Made by a program: the position numbers and the translations under genes. From Macrolepiota albuminosa (taxonomy: Eukaryota; Basidiomycota; Agaricomycetes; Agaricales; Agaricaceae), in contig JAMWFC010000044.1 in the NCBI GenBank assembly GCA_027475525.1, positions 807,340 to 871,339 of the forward strand: a DNA stretch of 64,000 nucleotides, read 5' to 3'. How positions within the stretch are numbered: the stretch's first letter is position 1; each line of letters begins with the position of its first letter. The notes beneath the pieces were generated by a model. That model worked only from the letters and a program-made list of their open reading frames with translations, made no database searches and was not told where the DNA came from. Positions 9,755 through 22,252 of this stretch are shown here, in pieces.

Positions 9755-11649
9755 ATGTCGCTGAAGTCAACACCCAAGCTTCAGCTCGGCAAGCGCATCG
9801 ATGGCGACACCCTTGAGTTTGTTGAAGTCCTAGGAGTAGGAGGTTATGGAGTTGTCTATAGGGCGGTAGACGTCACCACCCCGGAACAAACCTCTTACGC
9901 GGTGAAGTGCCTCCTACACTTCAAAGACCAGAAAGATCAACGTCCTAACCGTCGACAATTCCACATACGAGAGATTGCCCTCCATCAAATTTCCTCTGCA
10001 CATCCAGGCATCGTCACACTCCATCGAATCATCGAGGACGACGAATTTACCTATATCATCATGGACTACGCCCCGGATCATGACCTCTTCACTCAGATAC
10101 TCAATAATTGCCGCTATCTTGGTAACGACGCACTTATCAAACATGTCTTCCTTCAGCTAGTCGATGCTGTTGAATATTGCCATTCCCTTGGGATATACCA
10201 TAGGGACTTGAAGCCGGAGAATATCCTTTGCTTCGACAACGGATGCACCGTTGCCATTACCGACTTCGGGCTCGCAACCACGGAAAAAGTTAGCGGAGAG
10301 CTGCACACTGGGAGCATATACCACATGAGTCCCGGTAAGTAAGGCCGACTTCCTCCACATGCCTCGCACTGACGTCGAAGGCCGATCTGATAGAATGCCA
10401 GGGCGGTGATTTTGCTTTGGATGGACAGTACTCCCCCAAGTTTAACGACGTCTGGTCCCTCGGTATCATTCTCCTAAATCTCGCCACAGGACGGAATCCT
10501 TGGAAGACTGCGACCACCGACGATCTCACCTTTCAGGCATATCTCCGAGACCCCTTGAATTTCTTCCCTTCTGTTCTCCCAATCTCTTCAGAGATCAACG
10601 ACATTCTGCTTCAGATGCTGCACATCAACTGGAGGCAGAGAATAACTTTGTCCGAGCTCCGACAGCAGATGGAGGATATTACCACCTTCTACGCACCTGA
10701 TGTCGTATTTGAAGGCAGCCAGGCTCGGTGTTCATGGGAGGTTACAGATTCCTCAAAGGCTGTACATGAGAAGGAACCCTCCCCAGACTCGCAAGGGTTG
10801 ATGTCCTACTGGAGCGAGAACTCGTCCGAAACAGATTTTGGACGAGATATACACGATGTACCCATCTGTAGTCTGCTATCGCCGCAGATCAGCGATATTC
10901 CGTTGAGCGAGCAGCCGCTGTCAAAAGTGTCAAAAGTGCCTACCATCGATATACCACAGAGCCGGAGTCATTCTGCGTCATCGATTTTCTCCCATCAGTC
11001 TTGTTCATCCACGCCTCTGACACCGGGAAGTCATGATCGAGAATTCGAGAATTCGACACTTGTCGATATTGCTATAGATGATGTATTCGAGGAGACAACG
11101 CCGCTCGAGGAGACTACATTGATGGAAACGGGTGTCGTATCAAGTATGTCTTCTTCCAGATTTCTCAAGGTTCCTCGGCCATCAGTAGGCGTGCATGTCG
11201 CCGATGAGGAGAGCACCTGGTACACGCCAGATACGAGCGAGGCGGTCCCTTTGTGGGATATCCCTTCCAAGATGAAGACCTCGCTGACTCCTACAAGATC
11301 CGGACTTGAGTCGCTGACTCCTTCCCCCGCTTCTCCCGTGTGGCCTGTCCAGACGCCGACAACCCACGAGGACGAAACTACTTCATCGCGTAATGACAAC
11401 AAGGTCAGCTTCAATCCGATGAAGCTCTTCTCTCGCCCGTCACGTTTTGCATCACCAATACCCAAGGATTCTACTCTGATGCCATGCAAGAACAGATTTA
11501 CTCAAGAAATTCCGGGTCCAGTCAAGCCGAGCGTAGGTGGGGAGAGGGATGCGGACGCGCCTGAAGGGCGCTGGCGATTAGGACGGTTAGGGTCCGCTAG
11601 AAATTGGTTTTTGCCGCAAAAGTTGTTCGTTTCGACAGCGGCGTCATAG
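9755..11649 (+). CDS. Ran1/Pat1-like serine/threonine protein kinase
   Basis: Two exons (9755-10334, 10394-11649) encode 611 residues; the 59-bp intron (GTAAGT...TAG) splits the activation-segment SPE motif. The kinase domain spans about residues 20-310. It has the Gly loop GVGGYG (27-32), Lys51, Glu73, HRDLKPEN (149-156), DFG (170-172) and SPE (192-194), then DVWSLGIILLNLATGRNPW. This pattern is typical of the fungal Ran1/Ksp1/Vhs1/Sks1 group, which in yeasts controls nutrient signalling and entry into meiosis. The C-terminal half (about 320-611) is Ser/Thr/Pro-rich and probably disordered. The start is the first in-frame ATG after a CAG; transcription converges with the next gene, 138 bp away. 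Confidence 0.9.
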
Positions 11650-11787
11650 ATTATTATTATTGTACATTATCTTTGTTGTATCATAACAGTTCGTGGAAAA
11701 AGTTTCGCAATCTTGTCAGGAAGTTACTCTCTCCGTCGCATCTTAGTATAAGACAAGTCAATCACAATCAAGTCATTTACCTCATGG

Positions 11788-14700
11788 TCAATCGTGTATC
11801 GAAGTACCACTCCGGTGTTCAATGTGATTGGCTAGGAAACCATCCCCAGACAATGAAGGATTGAGTAATGTTCTCAAAGAGAGATGATCCATAGTCCAAG
11901 GTCCAGTGAAGATGTTACTGATGGAATTGGAGACCGTATCAGGCTGCCTAGATGATGATCCGCCTGCTCTGTCCGTAGTATCTGCGTGCCCTTGAAGATA
12001 GACCCTTGTCTCGTCGGACCGTGGTGGGTGATGACGCCCACGATGTGAAACTTCATCGTTAGACATACTATTTAATTGTTGACTCTCAAGGGTGCCAGTT
12101 TGGATGAAAGATGGTCGACGGCTGTGAACTCGCACGGGAGATGATGACCTCACTAAATCGGCTGGTAAAAGAGCGATTTCTCGTTCCCGCAGTGGACTCC
12201 TCGAGACAGACCTGGAAGTTGATCTACGACGAACATCGACGTCCTTGCGGTTCGAAGTCTGGGCGAGTTTATTGGGTAAGTGTTCATGTGACGAGCGCAT
12301 GGCAGAACCTTCAGCAGGTACACCGAGTGAAGTGTGAAGCTGCAAACGCAAGGCAGAGTCCGCGACTGGTGGCTGATCCGTGCTCATTTGGGTGGTGGAT
12401 AGATTCTGGGGTTGAGAAACACCTGTTGCATGCATGCGAGAAGACCGAACAGTAGGCGGCTGTTCTGACTGTGTAACACTATCATTCACCATATCCATGA
12501 GCTCTGGTCGTGGTTCGTAGGACCATGGACTTCGGGTTGACGAAGGCTGATATTGATATAGGCCTGGAGTCCACTCTGACCATTGATTATGTATGGCGGG
12601 TGGCATGAGAATGTCCAAGTCAGATAGCGCACTCAAAGTCACGGTTCTGCTAGTGTCCGGTGTATGTGTAACCAAACTTTGCCGCCTTGACCACGAGTAG
12701 TCGGGCGATGCATCGGGGAGAGGGATAAACCTGTTGCTATTCCGTAAAGCTTGACGAGAATGGCTTAGCGTTCGAGATCTACGCCTTTGAGAAACTTGAC
12801 TTTGGTTAGAGGGCCATGCATATGCGCTGGATGGCTCTGGGCCGGTGTAGTTAAGTGGGGAACGCGAAGGTCCACCCGTCACGGATCTTCGAGTCGATGG
12901 ATTGTAATAATATCCACCATGACGACTAGAATGGTCCTCTAAAGAACCGGTACTTATGGGTCGCGGGGGCCTAACCTGGCTTCCAAGATCTGAAGGAGAG
13001 GCAGATCGACGAGGAACTGGCGCCATTGAGTTGGGTTGAGATTGATTGGGATTAACAACCATAGGTTGAACCGGAGTGGAAGGACGATGAAGGTTATTCA
13101 TACTTGGAGTTGTGGAGAGACTTCTTGAACGGGTCCTATGAGTACCTGACGAGCTCCTTCCTTCTGACGATGAAAGAGTTTCAAGAGATCCACCATTCAG
13201 ATTGCTTGAAGGCACATAAATCGGGAAGTCTGGATTATGTGGATGCGGTATACGTGACGAATTTGGTGCGAAAGTATGCTGGGTCTGGGGTGTGCCAATA
13301 ATATTGGAGCTTTCCTGACGATCAGAAAAGTGGACTCGTCCATCCATAGGGTTTTGAGTAGAAAAGAGCGACGTCCTGCCATTAATCCTCCTTGTGGACC
13401 TCCCATTGGGCCCTGGTCGATGAAAAATATCAATGCGACTCAATCCTTGGGGAACGGAACCGAAGCGCTGAGCAATTAAAGTAGTTTCGTTGTCAATGCA
13501 CGTTACATCTACAATGTAAATAGCAAAACTCGGGGAATTCGGGAAGAGGTCCATGTACTCATGACAGAGAACTCCAAGCGTAGAGCGAGGTTCGAAATAT
13601 TTCCGATTCCACCTTTCAAGGAGCTGGGAAACGGTATCCTGGGGTCGTGGTAGATTTGGGTCTTCATTGAAAGGACGAGATGTCGGGGATGTTCCGTTCC
13701 AAGCATTACATGCTTCCTGCATTACGATTGGTCCAAAAGTTGTGAAACCGCGTTCACGATAAATGTGAAGGCAGAACGTACCGATATGAACTTCTCCCAA
13801 TTTTCATATGTGAAGCCGCGTTCGATGAGGTAGTCAGGCATCGGTTCGCTGACCCGGGTCTGGAATCGGAAATCCATGATTTTTGCTCGTTTGAACCACC
13901 TGGACTCGTTATTTTGCGCCAGGGGATAGGACCCTGAGGCACTTGCATTACCATGGTAAGCGGTTTTTTTGCCATGACTTGGTCGCCCTTGTGTCCTTTC
14001 CCGTGCCAATCGATCAAGTTCCTTTTTAAATTGTTTGTCCATTGAATCACCGTATCGACGTAGGGTGTTCATAACGAGGATAAAATAAAGAACGCCGATA
14101 GCAAGAATGACGGAGATGATGATACGAATGACAAGCTCGGCACGACTAGACAGGTTAAGCGAACTTTCTAGTCCACTGGTACCGGAGCGCCAAACGAAAG
14201 CCATAATACATACGATATAAAGCATTATTGACCTGAACAAAATCTTCAACGTTGACAATTTCGATTGGTTAATCATCTTACCATGCCAACCACACCGCAG
14301 GTAAGGCGAGTAGAACCCAAACATTCCACCAAATCAACGTCTTGGTTTTCTGGGCCATCTGCATGAAGAAGTTACGGGGGTGAGAAACGAAGAGTTTCTA
14401 ATGTTAGAGTCATACCTGAGCCCATTCCAATGCCTTATAGGTTTTTCTCATGCTCGCAAATCGTATGATGTATATACAACCATACAGCAAACTCATAAGA
14501 GCACAAATGAGCGAGATCAAGGCACAATTGCGCGTGATAGGATCCGAACCCGCAGCTTCAATTTGCAGAAGTGTCAGAATGGCTCTGGAAGGTTTTCATC
14601 CTCAGTCATTATACCAGATGAGTGGATTTAAGACACTTACGAAAGTAGTAAAACAGAAACAATATTGAGAGTCTTCCATTCTCTCAATAGAGAATCAATG

Positions 14701-15455
14701 AAACTTTGCCAAGTAACCTTGAGATTGGTGCTAGTAGGACTCGTGAAGTAAAGTTGTTCAATTGTTACTGAGCCCTGAAGTGCCGCCTTCTCTAATTCGG
14801 ACATAGTCATCTCCGCCTCCTCAAATATACGCGCCACACGAGACCAATAGAATGTAGGCATACGTAAAAGAAGATGCAGGTAGACTTGACGGGGTAAATA
14901 ATCACACAGAAAGTTGAATGCGAAGTTGAGAGAGTCAGCCAACAGCACAAGAAGTCTTGTACGGCGATGCGAGTATGAATATGCATCATAAGTCTTCATC
15001 TCCGAGTCCGAATCGTCTTTAGAATGGTCGAAGGCGATTGGAAGAGAGTTTCTTCGTATACTTGGTTCATATGGGTTGACCGGGGTATACACATCGTCCA
15101 ATTGAGTGGAGGGAATTGGGTATGATCCCGGAGAAGAGGGGATTCTTGGTGGAAGAACAGAATAGGGAGGATACAGTCCCGGTGGAGGAGGAATAAAGGG
15201 CGTAGTAGGAATAAAGGGCGTAGTAGGACCATAACCATAAGGGTAACGCGGTACTTGCGGAGCTTGTTGATTGTCGCCTGGAGATATGGACGAGGTCGAC
15301 GGTATGTACGTATACTGCTGTCGTCTCCCAGGGGTCCCATTGTCGTCTTGTAGCTGCTCAGGTGAATCGCCCAGACCATGACCAAGTTCAGGGAAAGCAT
15401 CATGGCGATCATCCTGGCCATCAGCATTTACATTGGGCTGATGATAGTAGGTCAT
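11788..15455 (-). CDS. Large fungal multi-pass membrane protein of unknown function
   Basis: Five exons: 15455-14641, 14584-14416, 14358-14282, 14232-13782 and 13716-11788, summing to exactly 1147 codons (1146 residues). Introns are 49-65 bp with GTAAGT, GTATGA, GTAAGA and GTACGT donors. The N-terminal ~180 residues are Pro/Tyr/Gly-rich and disordered. A conserved core of about five membrane helices follows, including ALISLICALMSLLYGCIYII, LIWWNVWVLLALPAVWLAW and LVIRIIISVILAIGVLYF. A short conserved cytosolic block (YENWEKFISEACNAW) and ~600 Ser/Arg-rich disordered residues end the protein. The architecture recurs in Agaricomycete genomes as uncharacterised membrane proteins; I know no function. 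A cluster of RRSRTLSHSR-like basic/Ser motifs in the tail suggests phosphorylation. Confidence 0.8.
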
Positions 15456-15639
15456 CGCGGTCGTGCAGGGCGAAAAGATGGCAAAGATTTGTTAAGCGCA
15501 AGTTTGTTGAACTGCATGATGGCAGAAGTTCAACATGACCGGTTTTTCCGGATCGGGCTGATCTGATTGTTTGTCTTCAGAGCTTACACTGTACTTATTC
15601 GTTCCTCAGTAGTTCAACAATCTAAATAAAAAATCCCTC

Positions 15640-17046
15640 CTAGTGTGTTTCTGTAATCCAGTGCTCATGTCGCCTCGAAAGTTCCATGACAATATCCTCC
15701 TCGATCTCCCTTACTGGATTTGTTGCGGGATTGGAAGATGGGGCCGGCACTGGGATCCTTAGCCACGTCTCGGAAAACATGTCTACATCATGTGAAGGAG
15801 CCTCGGTGCCATGTGCAAGGTTCAGAAGATCCTTGCGTGAGATGAATACAACCTCGTACTTGCGTCTATGGAGCTCGTTCCCGATGACCACTTGATGGCC
15901 ATATCGTTCCAGCGCGGCACGAGCTTTTGGTATCAACAATTGCTGGTCAGTTTCCAGCTGTAGATTGAAATTGAGAATGAAAAGACAATGAATAAGTGAG
16001 AGTACTACCTTAAAAGAAACAATGAATCCTTCCCCCTTCGTCCATTCGGTAACCATCGGCTTCAAGATCTTTGGAACCTGGTCCATCTCAATATGGAGGC
16101 TAATCCTTCCCCCTTCGTCCATTCGGTAACCATCGGCTTCAAGATCTTTGGAACCTGGTCCATCTCAATATGGAGGCTCCCTTCCAGACTGGATCTTGTG
16201 TTCTGACTGAGATGGTTGTCCGATCAATTGCAAATCGGTGGTTTAGAGTGTAGTTGATACCAACCATCTTCTGCCTCGGAAGGAAGAAATCGCTGACTGC
16301 AGCGGCGAGGTAATACATGGACTTCTTTCCGAGCACAGAAAGCTCCTGGGTGACAGCCCGGAGGAGCCAAAGGTAGTCATTGACTGTGACGAAGGTTAAG
16401 GTGTGAAGTGTTCCCGCGGCATGCACCGACTTATACGCGGAGAGTACTTGCGACAAGTCTTGCCGCACATTATCTGTGACGCAAATCTCAGGAAGAGAGC
16501 TAGTTCCATCCTTGGGATCCTGGATTTCCAAGAAGTCGAGGAATGGATTAGTTGAGTGCGAGTAGTGTCTCGAGAAGGGTTGCAGACTGAACTGCCGATG
16601 CATGAAGATCACCGAATATCCAGCTTTCAGGAAGTATTCAGCAGAAGTAGCACCGCGCGTTCCTACAAGAATGAGAAATCAAGATAAATTTTCTTTTTTG
16701 AGAAACGAAACACACCTGCACTGAAGTTGTCGAGAAAACGAACTCTACATGTTGGGAAAAGCATTGTTAACCACTTTCCCAGACTATACGTCGAAGCGCG
16801 CTCACACATTGAGCTCCAAAGGAACAGTTGTCCCCCCACTCTATTGGATGAGATAAGGGTTGACCCAACCCCAGAATGCAGTCTACATACCGTCACCAGG
16901 ACGACTTTTCTGTCCTCCTTCGCTTGTCGAGCGATGAAGTTTCTGACCGCACTGATATCGCGTTGGAGCGAAGGGGGTGGCGGCTGCGTTGCAAAATATT
17001 CCTCTGCTGAGAAATGTAAAGACGCCGGCTCCGTTACAGTAGCCAT
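15640..17046 (-). CDS. CAB2: Phosphopantothenate-cysteine ligase
   Basis: It makes phosphopantothenoylcysteine in coenzyme A synthesis. Six exons: 17046-16891, 16840-16806, 16744-16716, 16662-16265, 16202-16009 and 15957-15640. Family signatures cross the joins: SGGTTVPLE, VRFLDNFSAGTRGATSAEYF, FMHRQFSLQPFSRHY, YYLAAAVSDFFLPRQKM, SLHIEMDQVPKILKPMVTEW, and the C-terminal RRKYEVVFISR. The whole family length is present (350 residues) only if the 77-bp duplication at 16025-16178 in exon 5 is counted once; as written, the duplication shifts the frame and ends the protein early. The gene is essential and single-copy in fungi, so an assembly error is far likelier than a pseudogene. Confidence 0.92.
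16025..16178. repeat. Exact 77-bp tandem duplication inside CAB2 exon 5
   Basis: Copies 16025-16101 and 16102-16178 are identical and adjacent. Removing one copy makes exon 5 117 nt and restores an open 350-codon frame. Interpreted as an unmerged contig overlap. Confidence 0.95.
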
Positions 17047-17439
17047 TTGGCACTGGTCGTTATGTTCTAAATCGAGGAGATAGCACACCGCAATACTATA
17101 CTTGTGTTATCACTCAGGAATGCGCGGTTTGGTCCGTTTCGTTGAGGTGGGAGGACCCGGGTATGTAGTCAGAGAGAACGATATCGATGGCAACTACAAA
17201 TTCATAAACTTTGATCAAGCACATGAGACTTCTACATCTCCTCGACGTATTTTGAATCAGCTATCGCGATCGCATAGATGTGTCTTTTGACAGATAAGAA
17301 AGCAAGAAGAGATTGAAGGGGTATCAATATTATGTACTTGATGAGATAAGTCCTCCAGAATTGTAATCGATACACCTAGTGAAAAAGGTCTGATCGTCCA
17401 GACTGCATCAAGGAAGGATAACCGATGAACGAGCTATAA
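17047..17439. other. Intergenic between two minus-strand genes
   Basis: It holds the promoter of the CoA ligase gene and the 3' end of the Sec2 gene. No further gene seen. Confidence 0.5.
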
Positions 17440-17943
17440 TTACTGCTTCAACCCTCCAATTCGCGCCCAGAACATTGCCTCCTTCAACCGAATTATTTCC
17501 TTCCACGTCCGTTCCTCCCAGGTCGTATCCCCAACATAATTACCAAATGAATCGTCGTCTGACGACTTCTTGCTATTATTACTGTCCTTTTCAGCATCTT
17601 TGCGGTCGTTGGTTTGGACGTCTAGCGAGGTTACGACCGTGTCATCACCTTCGACTTTCGTCACAGAAGTCTCCGCCTTCTCCATTATCTTCTCGTCGGT
17701 CTTCGTCTCAGCTTTCTCCTCAACATTATCCTTTAAGTCCGTCTTCTCCGTCGTCACCTCAATCTTGTTCGTCATTTCTTCGTCTCAGCTTTCTCCTCAA
17801 CATTATCCTTTAAGTCCGTCTTCTCCGTCGTCACCTCAATCTTGTTCGTCATTGCCTCATCCTTATTCTCCGCCTTCTCCCCATCCTTGTATGACTTTTC
17901 CTCACATTGTCCAATTTTTCCTCGACCTTCTTCTCCTTCTCCT
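17440..17943 (-). CDS. Probable C-terminal part of Sec2, frame-disrupted
   Basis: A charged Glu/Lys-rich stretch leads into the conserved-looking C terminus GDTTWEERTWKEIIRLKEAMFWARIGGLKQ-like (ends at 17440). It lies directly downstream of the Sec2 main frame on the same strand. The frames do not join by a plausible intron: the main frame stops at 17944, an intermediate frame (ELEEKEKKVEEKLDN) follows, and the last frame begins near 17885. The last frame stays open only if the 77-bp duplication 17700-17853 is counted once. One-base indels plus the duplication explain this best. It could instead be real decay of a dispensable tail. Confidence 0.55.
17700..17853. repeat. Exact 77-bp tandem duplication in the Sec2 C-terminal region
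   Basis: Copies 17700-17776 and 17777-17853 are identical. Collapsing them joins the upstream and downstream reading frames of the charged tail. Confidence 0.95.
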
Positions 17944-20644
17944 CTAGCTCATTGTCATCCGAGACAGTCTAACCTTATCACGGCCTTCCTTTTCTGCTTT
18001 AGCCCCCTCTTTCTCAGAGTCAGACCCAGACTCCGCATCAACAAATACTTCTTCCTCAGCTGAAGGAGAGATTCCAACCAATCCATCCACGATCTTTTCT
18101 TCCTTCACGCCCTCTTCAACCGGAGGTACAGCAGCAGGAGTAGATAAACCCGCTTGTTCTGGGTCTTGCCTCTTGGACGCCCGGTCGGCGTCTTCGCCAT
18201 TTGACTCATTAATATGTTCAGCGGGCGTTGATGGTCGTGAGGGCATCTCGCTATCCGCGAGCGCGCGAGAGGTACGAGTGGCTGCCCGTCTTGGTAATGG
18301 TGGCGGGGTAAGAGTATCAGGTGGAGTAGGGGATGCATTTACAACGGGCGGAGTTTGCGGACGTGGGTCAGAGTTCATTGGCCGGCGTGGTGGTCGTGGT
18401 GGTATTTTGGGTTCCTGAGCAGTGGTGGTTGTCGTGTCAGCAGGTGTAACAGAAGTTACGGGCGTTGCTGCAGGCGCCGTTGGAGCTTCTGGAGGTAGAG
18501 GGGCTGCTACAGGGCCTGTGGGGTTTTCTGCTTGAGGGCCGGAAGCTGAGACAGCTGCAAGAGATTCTGAAGGAGTCTCTGTGGAAATTTTAGGTGCTGT
18601 AGAGGAATCGTTTGTAGAGTCACTGGTTGTAGGGTTTTCAGATGTTCCTGCAGGCTTTTCTGCAGATACAGGAGCGGAAGAGGGACTTGCATGGCGTTTC
18701 GGCAGGGGTGGAGGAATCAGAGGTTTCGCAGGCGTAGAAACGACTGAGGTAATGGTGGTATCGGGGGCGCCTTTCGAAGGTAGTGGTGGTGGGAGCCGTC
18801 TGCGTGCAGATTTGGGCTCAAGAGGTGGTGGAGTCGATGATAAAGTCTTCTCAGCAGCCTTAGCCTTTTTGACTTTGTCCTTGTCTCCTTCTCCCCAACT
18901 CACAGCACGTTCACCAAGTGCGCTGGCCATGCTCCATAAACCTCTCCGACGTGGAGGTATTGGTGGTTTCTCTGCGGTTGGTGATACGACTTTGGTTGGG
19001 AGTATGGGGACCTCCTCCTCCCAGATCTTCTCGACGACACCTGAGCGAACGAAAGCCCACAGGGAGCAAGTTGAGCGAAGGCGGTGGAGACACCATTGAT
19101 TCGGGCACAGGGGGTATATGGTAGAGGATTGTTGAGAGTTGGCGCTTGAGGTGTTGGAGGCCTGATTGTCAGTGTGTGTGGGTAAAGGAGAAGAAGACAC
19201 GGAAGAACTCGTTGTTCTAGGTCGAGATGGTATAGAGCTAGAGGACATCGTTGACGATGGTGTTGCAAGTTTGAAAATGTACACCTGTGAAGGGGATACC
19301 TGATCAAGAGACGCCTTCCGAGAAGACGTAGGTGTAGTTGGTGCAGAGTTATTCGTAGCGATTGAATAATTGGTCGTAGAAGGCTTCTTAAACAAGGAAG
19401 CGGACCATGATGTCGAACCAGAATTTGAATGGGTGAGGACAGGAGGAAGAGGCAGGGTAGAGTTGCTGCCTGGGGCTGATATCGAGAACACTGACATTCC
19501 GCAGAGAGCACATGACACGCTGCCTGTAATAGTGGAACCGGAGGGGTTGATCTCTTGAAGGAAAGCAATTGAAGACATTGGTTCTATGATGAGCTGCCCA
19601 TTATGTATAGCGGCAAGCACAGACCGGCGCGACAACCAATTGAGCGACGGCGCAAGATCGAGCCGTATCGTTGGCTCCCTAATATGATGTAAAAGGGATG
19701 CTCGTATGACATTCAAAATAAACTCACGAATCCTCATTTAGAAGCCTCGCCAAGAACGGTAGAGGTAGTAGGGATGATATCGCAGGTGGCTGCGAAGAGG
19801 ACGAGTGAACAGAGCGCAGGTGAGCCACAAAGAGTAGAAATTCTTGATACGGAGAATGTGAGCTGAGCAACCGTAACGACTGAGTCGGATTCTTGCTGGA
19901 GGGCTTGTTCATACCCTTGCCAACGGTCACGTCCAGAGCTTCCTGGGACGCTTCAGCCAATCTCTCAGCTTCTTCCTTTTCCGCACGAAGCATCTGAATT
20001 TGTTGCTGCATGGCGGAAACCGCCTCTTCCGCGCTTTTCAAGTTGCGTTCAGCGGCTTCAACCTTTTGCTCGCTCTCGTGCCGAGCGAGGCGGGCCTCTG
20101 CCACCATCGTATTCGCTTGACCAAACAGAGTAGCGCTGAGATCATCCAAGTCTTTCTCTATGGCATGACGTGCACTCTCTGCTTGACCGCGTTGAGCCGC
20201 CTCTTCTGTTGCCTTCTCCATCAGGCGAGTGAGCTCGGCCGTTACTTGAGATTTCTCCACCAGTATTCCGGTGTTGAGCGCAGAGAGGTGCTGTTCACGT
20301 TCGGATTCCAGTTGAGTTATTTTAAGAGATGAAGAACGATTGGTCTCAGAGGCGGCATGCAAGTCGTCTTCCAGGTCGGAAACTCTGTCATACGACTTGA
20401 CGAGTTTGTTGTTTAATTCGCTGACCTGAGAGAATAGATCTTGTACTTGTGAGCGCAAAGAGTCGATAACTAATTGCTGTGCTTCAGGGTCCACGTCGTT
20501 TTGTGGTCGCTTTTCGTGTGTCGCATCGCCGTTACGAGCTTCGGCACCGTTGACTTTTGGCTGGTCGTTTTCGGCTTCGGCTACGGTACTATGATTTCCA
20601 TTTTGCTTACGCCCTTCCTGCGCATCTGGCTCCGCTTCAACCAT
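17944..20644 (-). CDS. SEC2: Sec2-type Rab guanine nucleotide exchange factor
   Basis: Exon 1 20644-19728 and exon 2 19678 downward give 883 residues to the in-frame stop at 17944, but the true C terminus probably lies further on (17440-17943). Residues about 55-240 form a long heptad coiled coil with the Sec2p exchange signature (QVQDLFSQVSELNNKLV; later LTRLMEKATEEAA), which activates the Rab Sec4 for exocytic vesicle delivery at the plasma membrane. Exon 2 opens with RLDLAPSLNWLSRRSV, followed by CxxC-type cysteines (CALCG, then CPNQWCLHR) that may bind zinc. The rest is Pro-rich (repeated PPLP and PPRPPRRP), suggesting SH3 binding. The 49-bp intron is GTGAGT...TTAG. Confidence 0.85.
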
Positions 20645-22252
20645 GGATTTCTGACTGCCCGAAAGTAACAGTCAAGTAGCAGTAGGTGAGGATGTCTAGA
20701 TCATTGATGAGGTGGACACATCTTTGCTACGTAAGCTATCCCTTCTTCAAAAATCCGAATTCCGAAAACCCATGGATAACTGAGTATTCCCATGAGCAAG
20801 CCTCGCAAGGACTTATGGATTAGTTACGTATAATGTGTACATTCACTCATCTCATTCTGCAGTTAATTATATCCAAGATGACCCTGTAGCATTTGATACT
20901 GTGGAATAGTAGTGATTGACTACCGAATCGGGACGAAACCATTATCTTATCAATAGATTTTTATCTATTTTTGTTGCTCGTTTATACGTTCTGGTAACAC
21001 TCTCTGCGCATTGCCTACACGTACGATGAACAAATCTTTTGACAACAACGTTTAAAATAATGGAGAACCATTGGCATGTGCTTGAAATTTCTATAGCCGA
21101 TGATGGATTGAAGTGGTAGGTGAACTCCATAGGCTGCGACTGTACATAAGAGTTAATGAGCTTGTTACTCGTTGTAATCACGCACGTGCTCCATGTCTAG
21201 TTGGAATCACCTGCAGGCGGACAAAGTTTAATTGATACCGCTTGAGCTCAAGGATTAGATCAGAAGAAAAGTCTTCGTGGAATGTCGTGGGTGATGTGAT
21301 GTTCACACACGAGGCCATCCTCCAAATGACTCTCTGAAAATTGAGGGTCGTAAATGGACGTGATTTTTTATTAGAGCGCGAACCAGGCGCACTTTGTGAA
21401 ACGTGGCCGGATCTGCGTGATTGCGGAGGCAATTTGAGATTGTCAGGAACTTTGAATGACACAAACGGAAGCAAACGGATCGCGGCAACTTTACATCCCG
21501 ATCCCTATTCCTGTCTACCATCCATGCCGCGGTGGTATGTTAACCGTTGCGCCGATACGTGACCTACCCTCGCGGGTATATCCAACAACAGTTCCTTCAA
21601 TGATGTGCCTTTGTTCCATAGTCTACTAACCATCCATCTCATCGCTCTGACAACCATTGTATAATGACCCGCTTACTGACCGCTTTGTACTTTGTACTCT
21701 TTGACCCAAATGTCTGCAATCTTTTGCAAAACTTCCAAGCGACAATGAAATTCTCGCGGTTCGCTTCTGGTCTCCATTCAGTGAGTTTAGCGAACCCGAA
21801 CTTATGGCGAATCGTGAGTTCTTCTCTGGGTTGTTTCTCACAAGGGACTGAGCAGGATGTGAAAAGTACTTATAGTACGTGGTAAACGTTCTCATATATT
21901 CTGCTTCAGACCAGTCCATTCAGTAGGCGAATTCTGGTCTCAGACGCTGTATGAAATCGTAAGGAAATTGCGTCCCTTGGAAAATCCAAAAAGACTTTGA
22001 TCCCACCGATATTTTCCTATTATGGCATCTGCGCCGTCTGTCAAGATGTTTTCAGGGCCGTCTTAAGAAAACACAAGGTAGACACGAGGTGACAACAACG
22101 AATGATTGAATTTTGACAATCTCAAATTGGAAGAACTCTTAGGCCGCTCTCACATACTTTTAAAGCGCTATGGAAAGAGCAGTCTTTGTCCTTTGCCGCC
22201 ATCTAACTAACATCGCATATCCCTCTTGCACGAACGAACTTGCACGAACGAA
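20645..22252. other. Intergenic between divergent SEC2 and HMG-box genes
   Basis: This 1.6-kb region between divergently transcribed genes contains scattered short frames with no family features. Pyrimidine runs and short direct repeats (gcacgaacga twice at about 22229-22250) occur near the HMG-box start. Confidence 0.45.

Noticed and set aside
11031..11489. 152-codon minus-strand frame inside the kinase gene
   Set aside because: Antisense shadow of the Ser/Thr-rich kinase tail; no family features.
14541..14554. tRNA B-box-like sequence on the minus strand (ggttcggatcc)
   Set aside because: It lies in exon 2 of the membrane protein gene in a clean coding frame, and no A box or cloverleaf arms surround it.
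15190..15230. Short repeat of ggaataaagggcgtagta in the membrane protein gene
   Set aside because: An in-frame 18-bp coding repeat (TTPFIP) in a disordered Pro-rich region; ordinary microsatellite-like variation.
15640..17046. Calling CAB2 a pseudogene
   Set aside because: The only defect is an exact 77-bp duplication of the type seen at unrelated sites; without it every exon is in frame.
18900..19568. 222-codon minus-strand open frame
   Set aside because: It overlaps SEC2 exon 2 in another frame and has biased composition (Leu/Pro/Arg/His) typical of a shadow of a Pro/Ser-rich gene.
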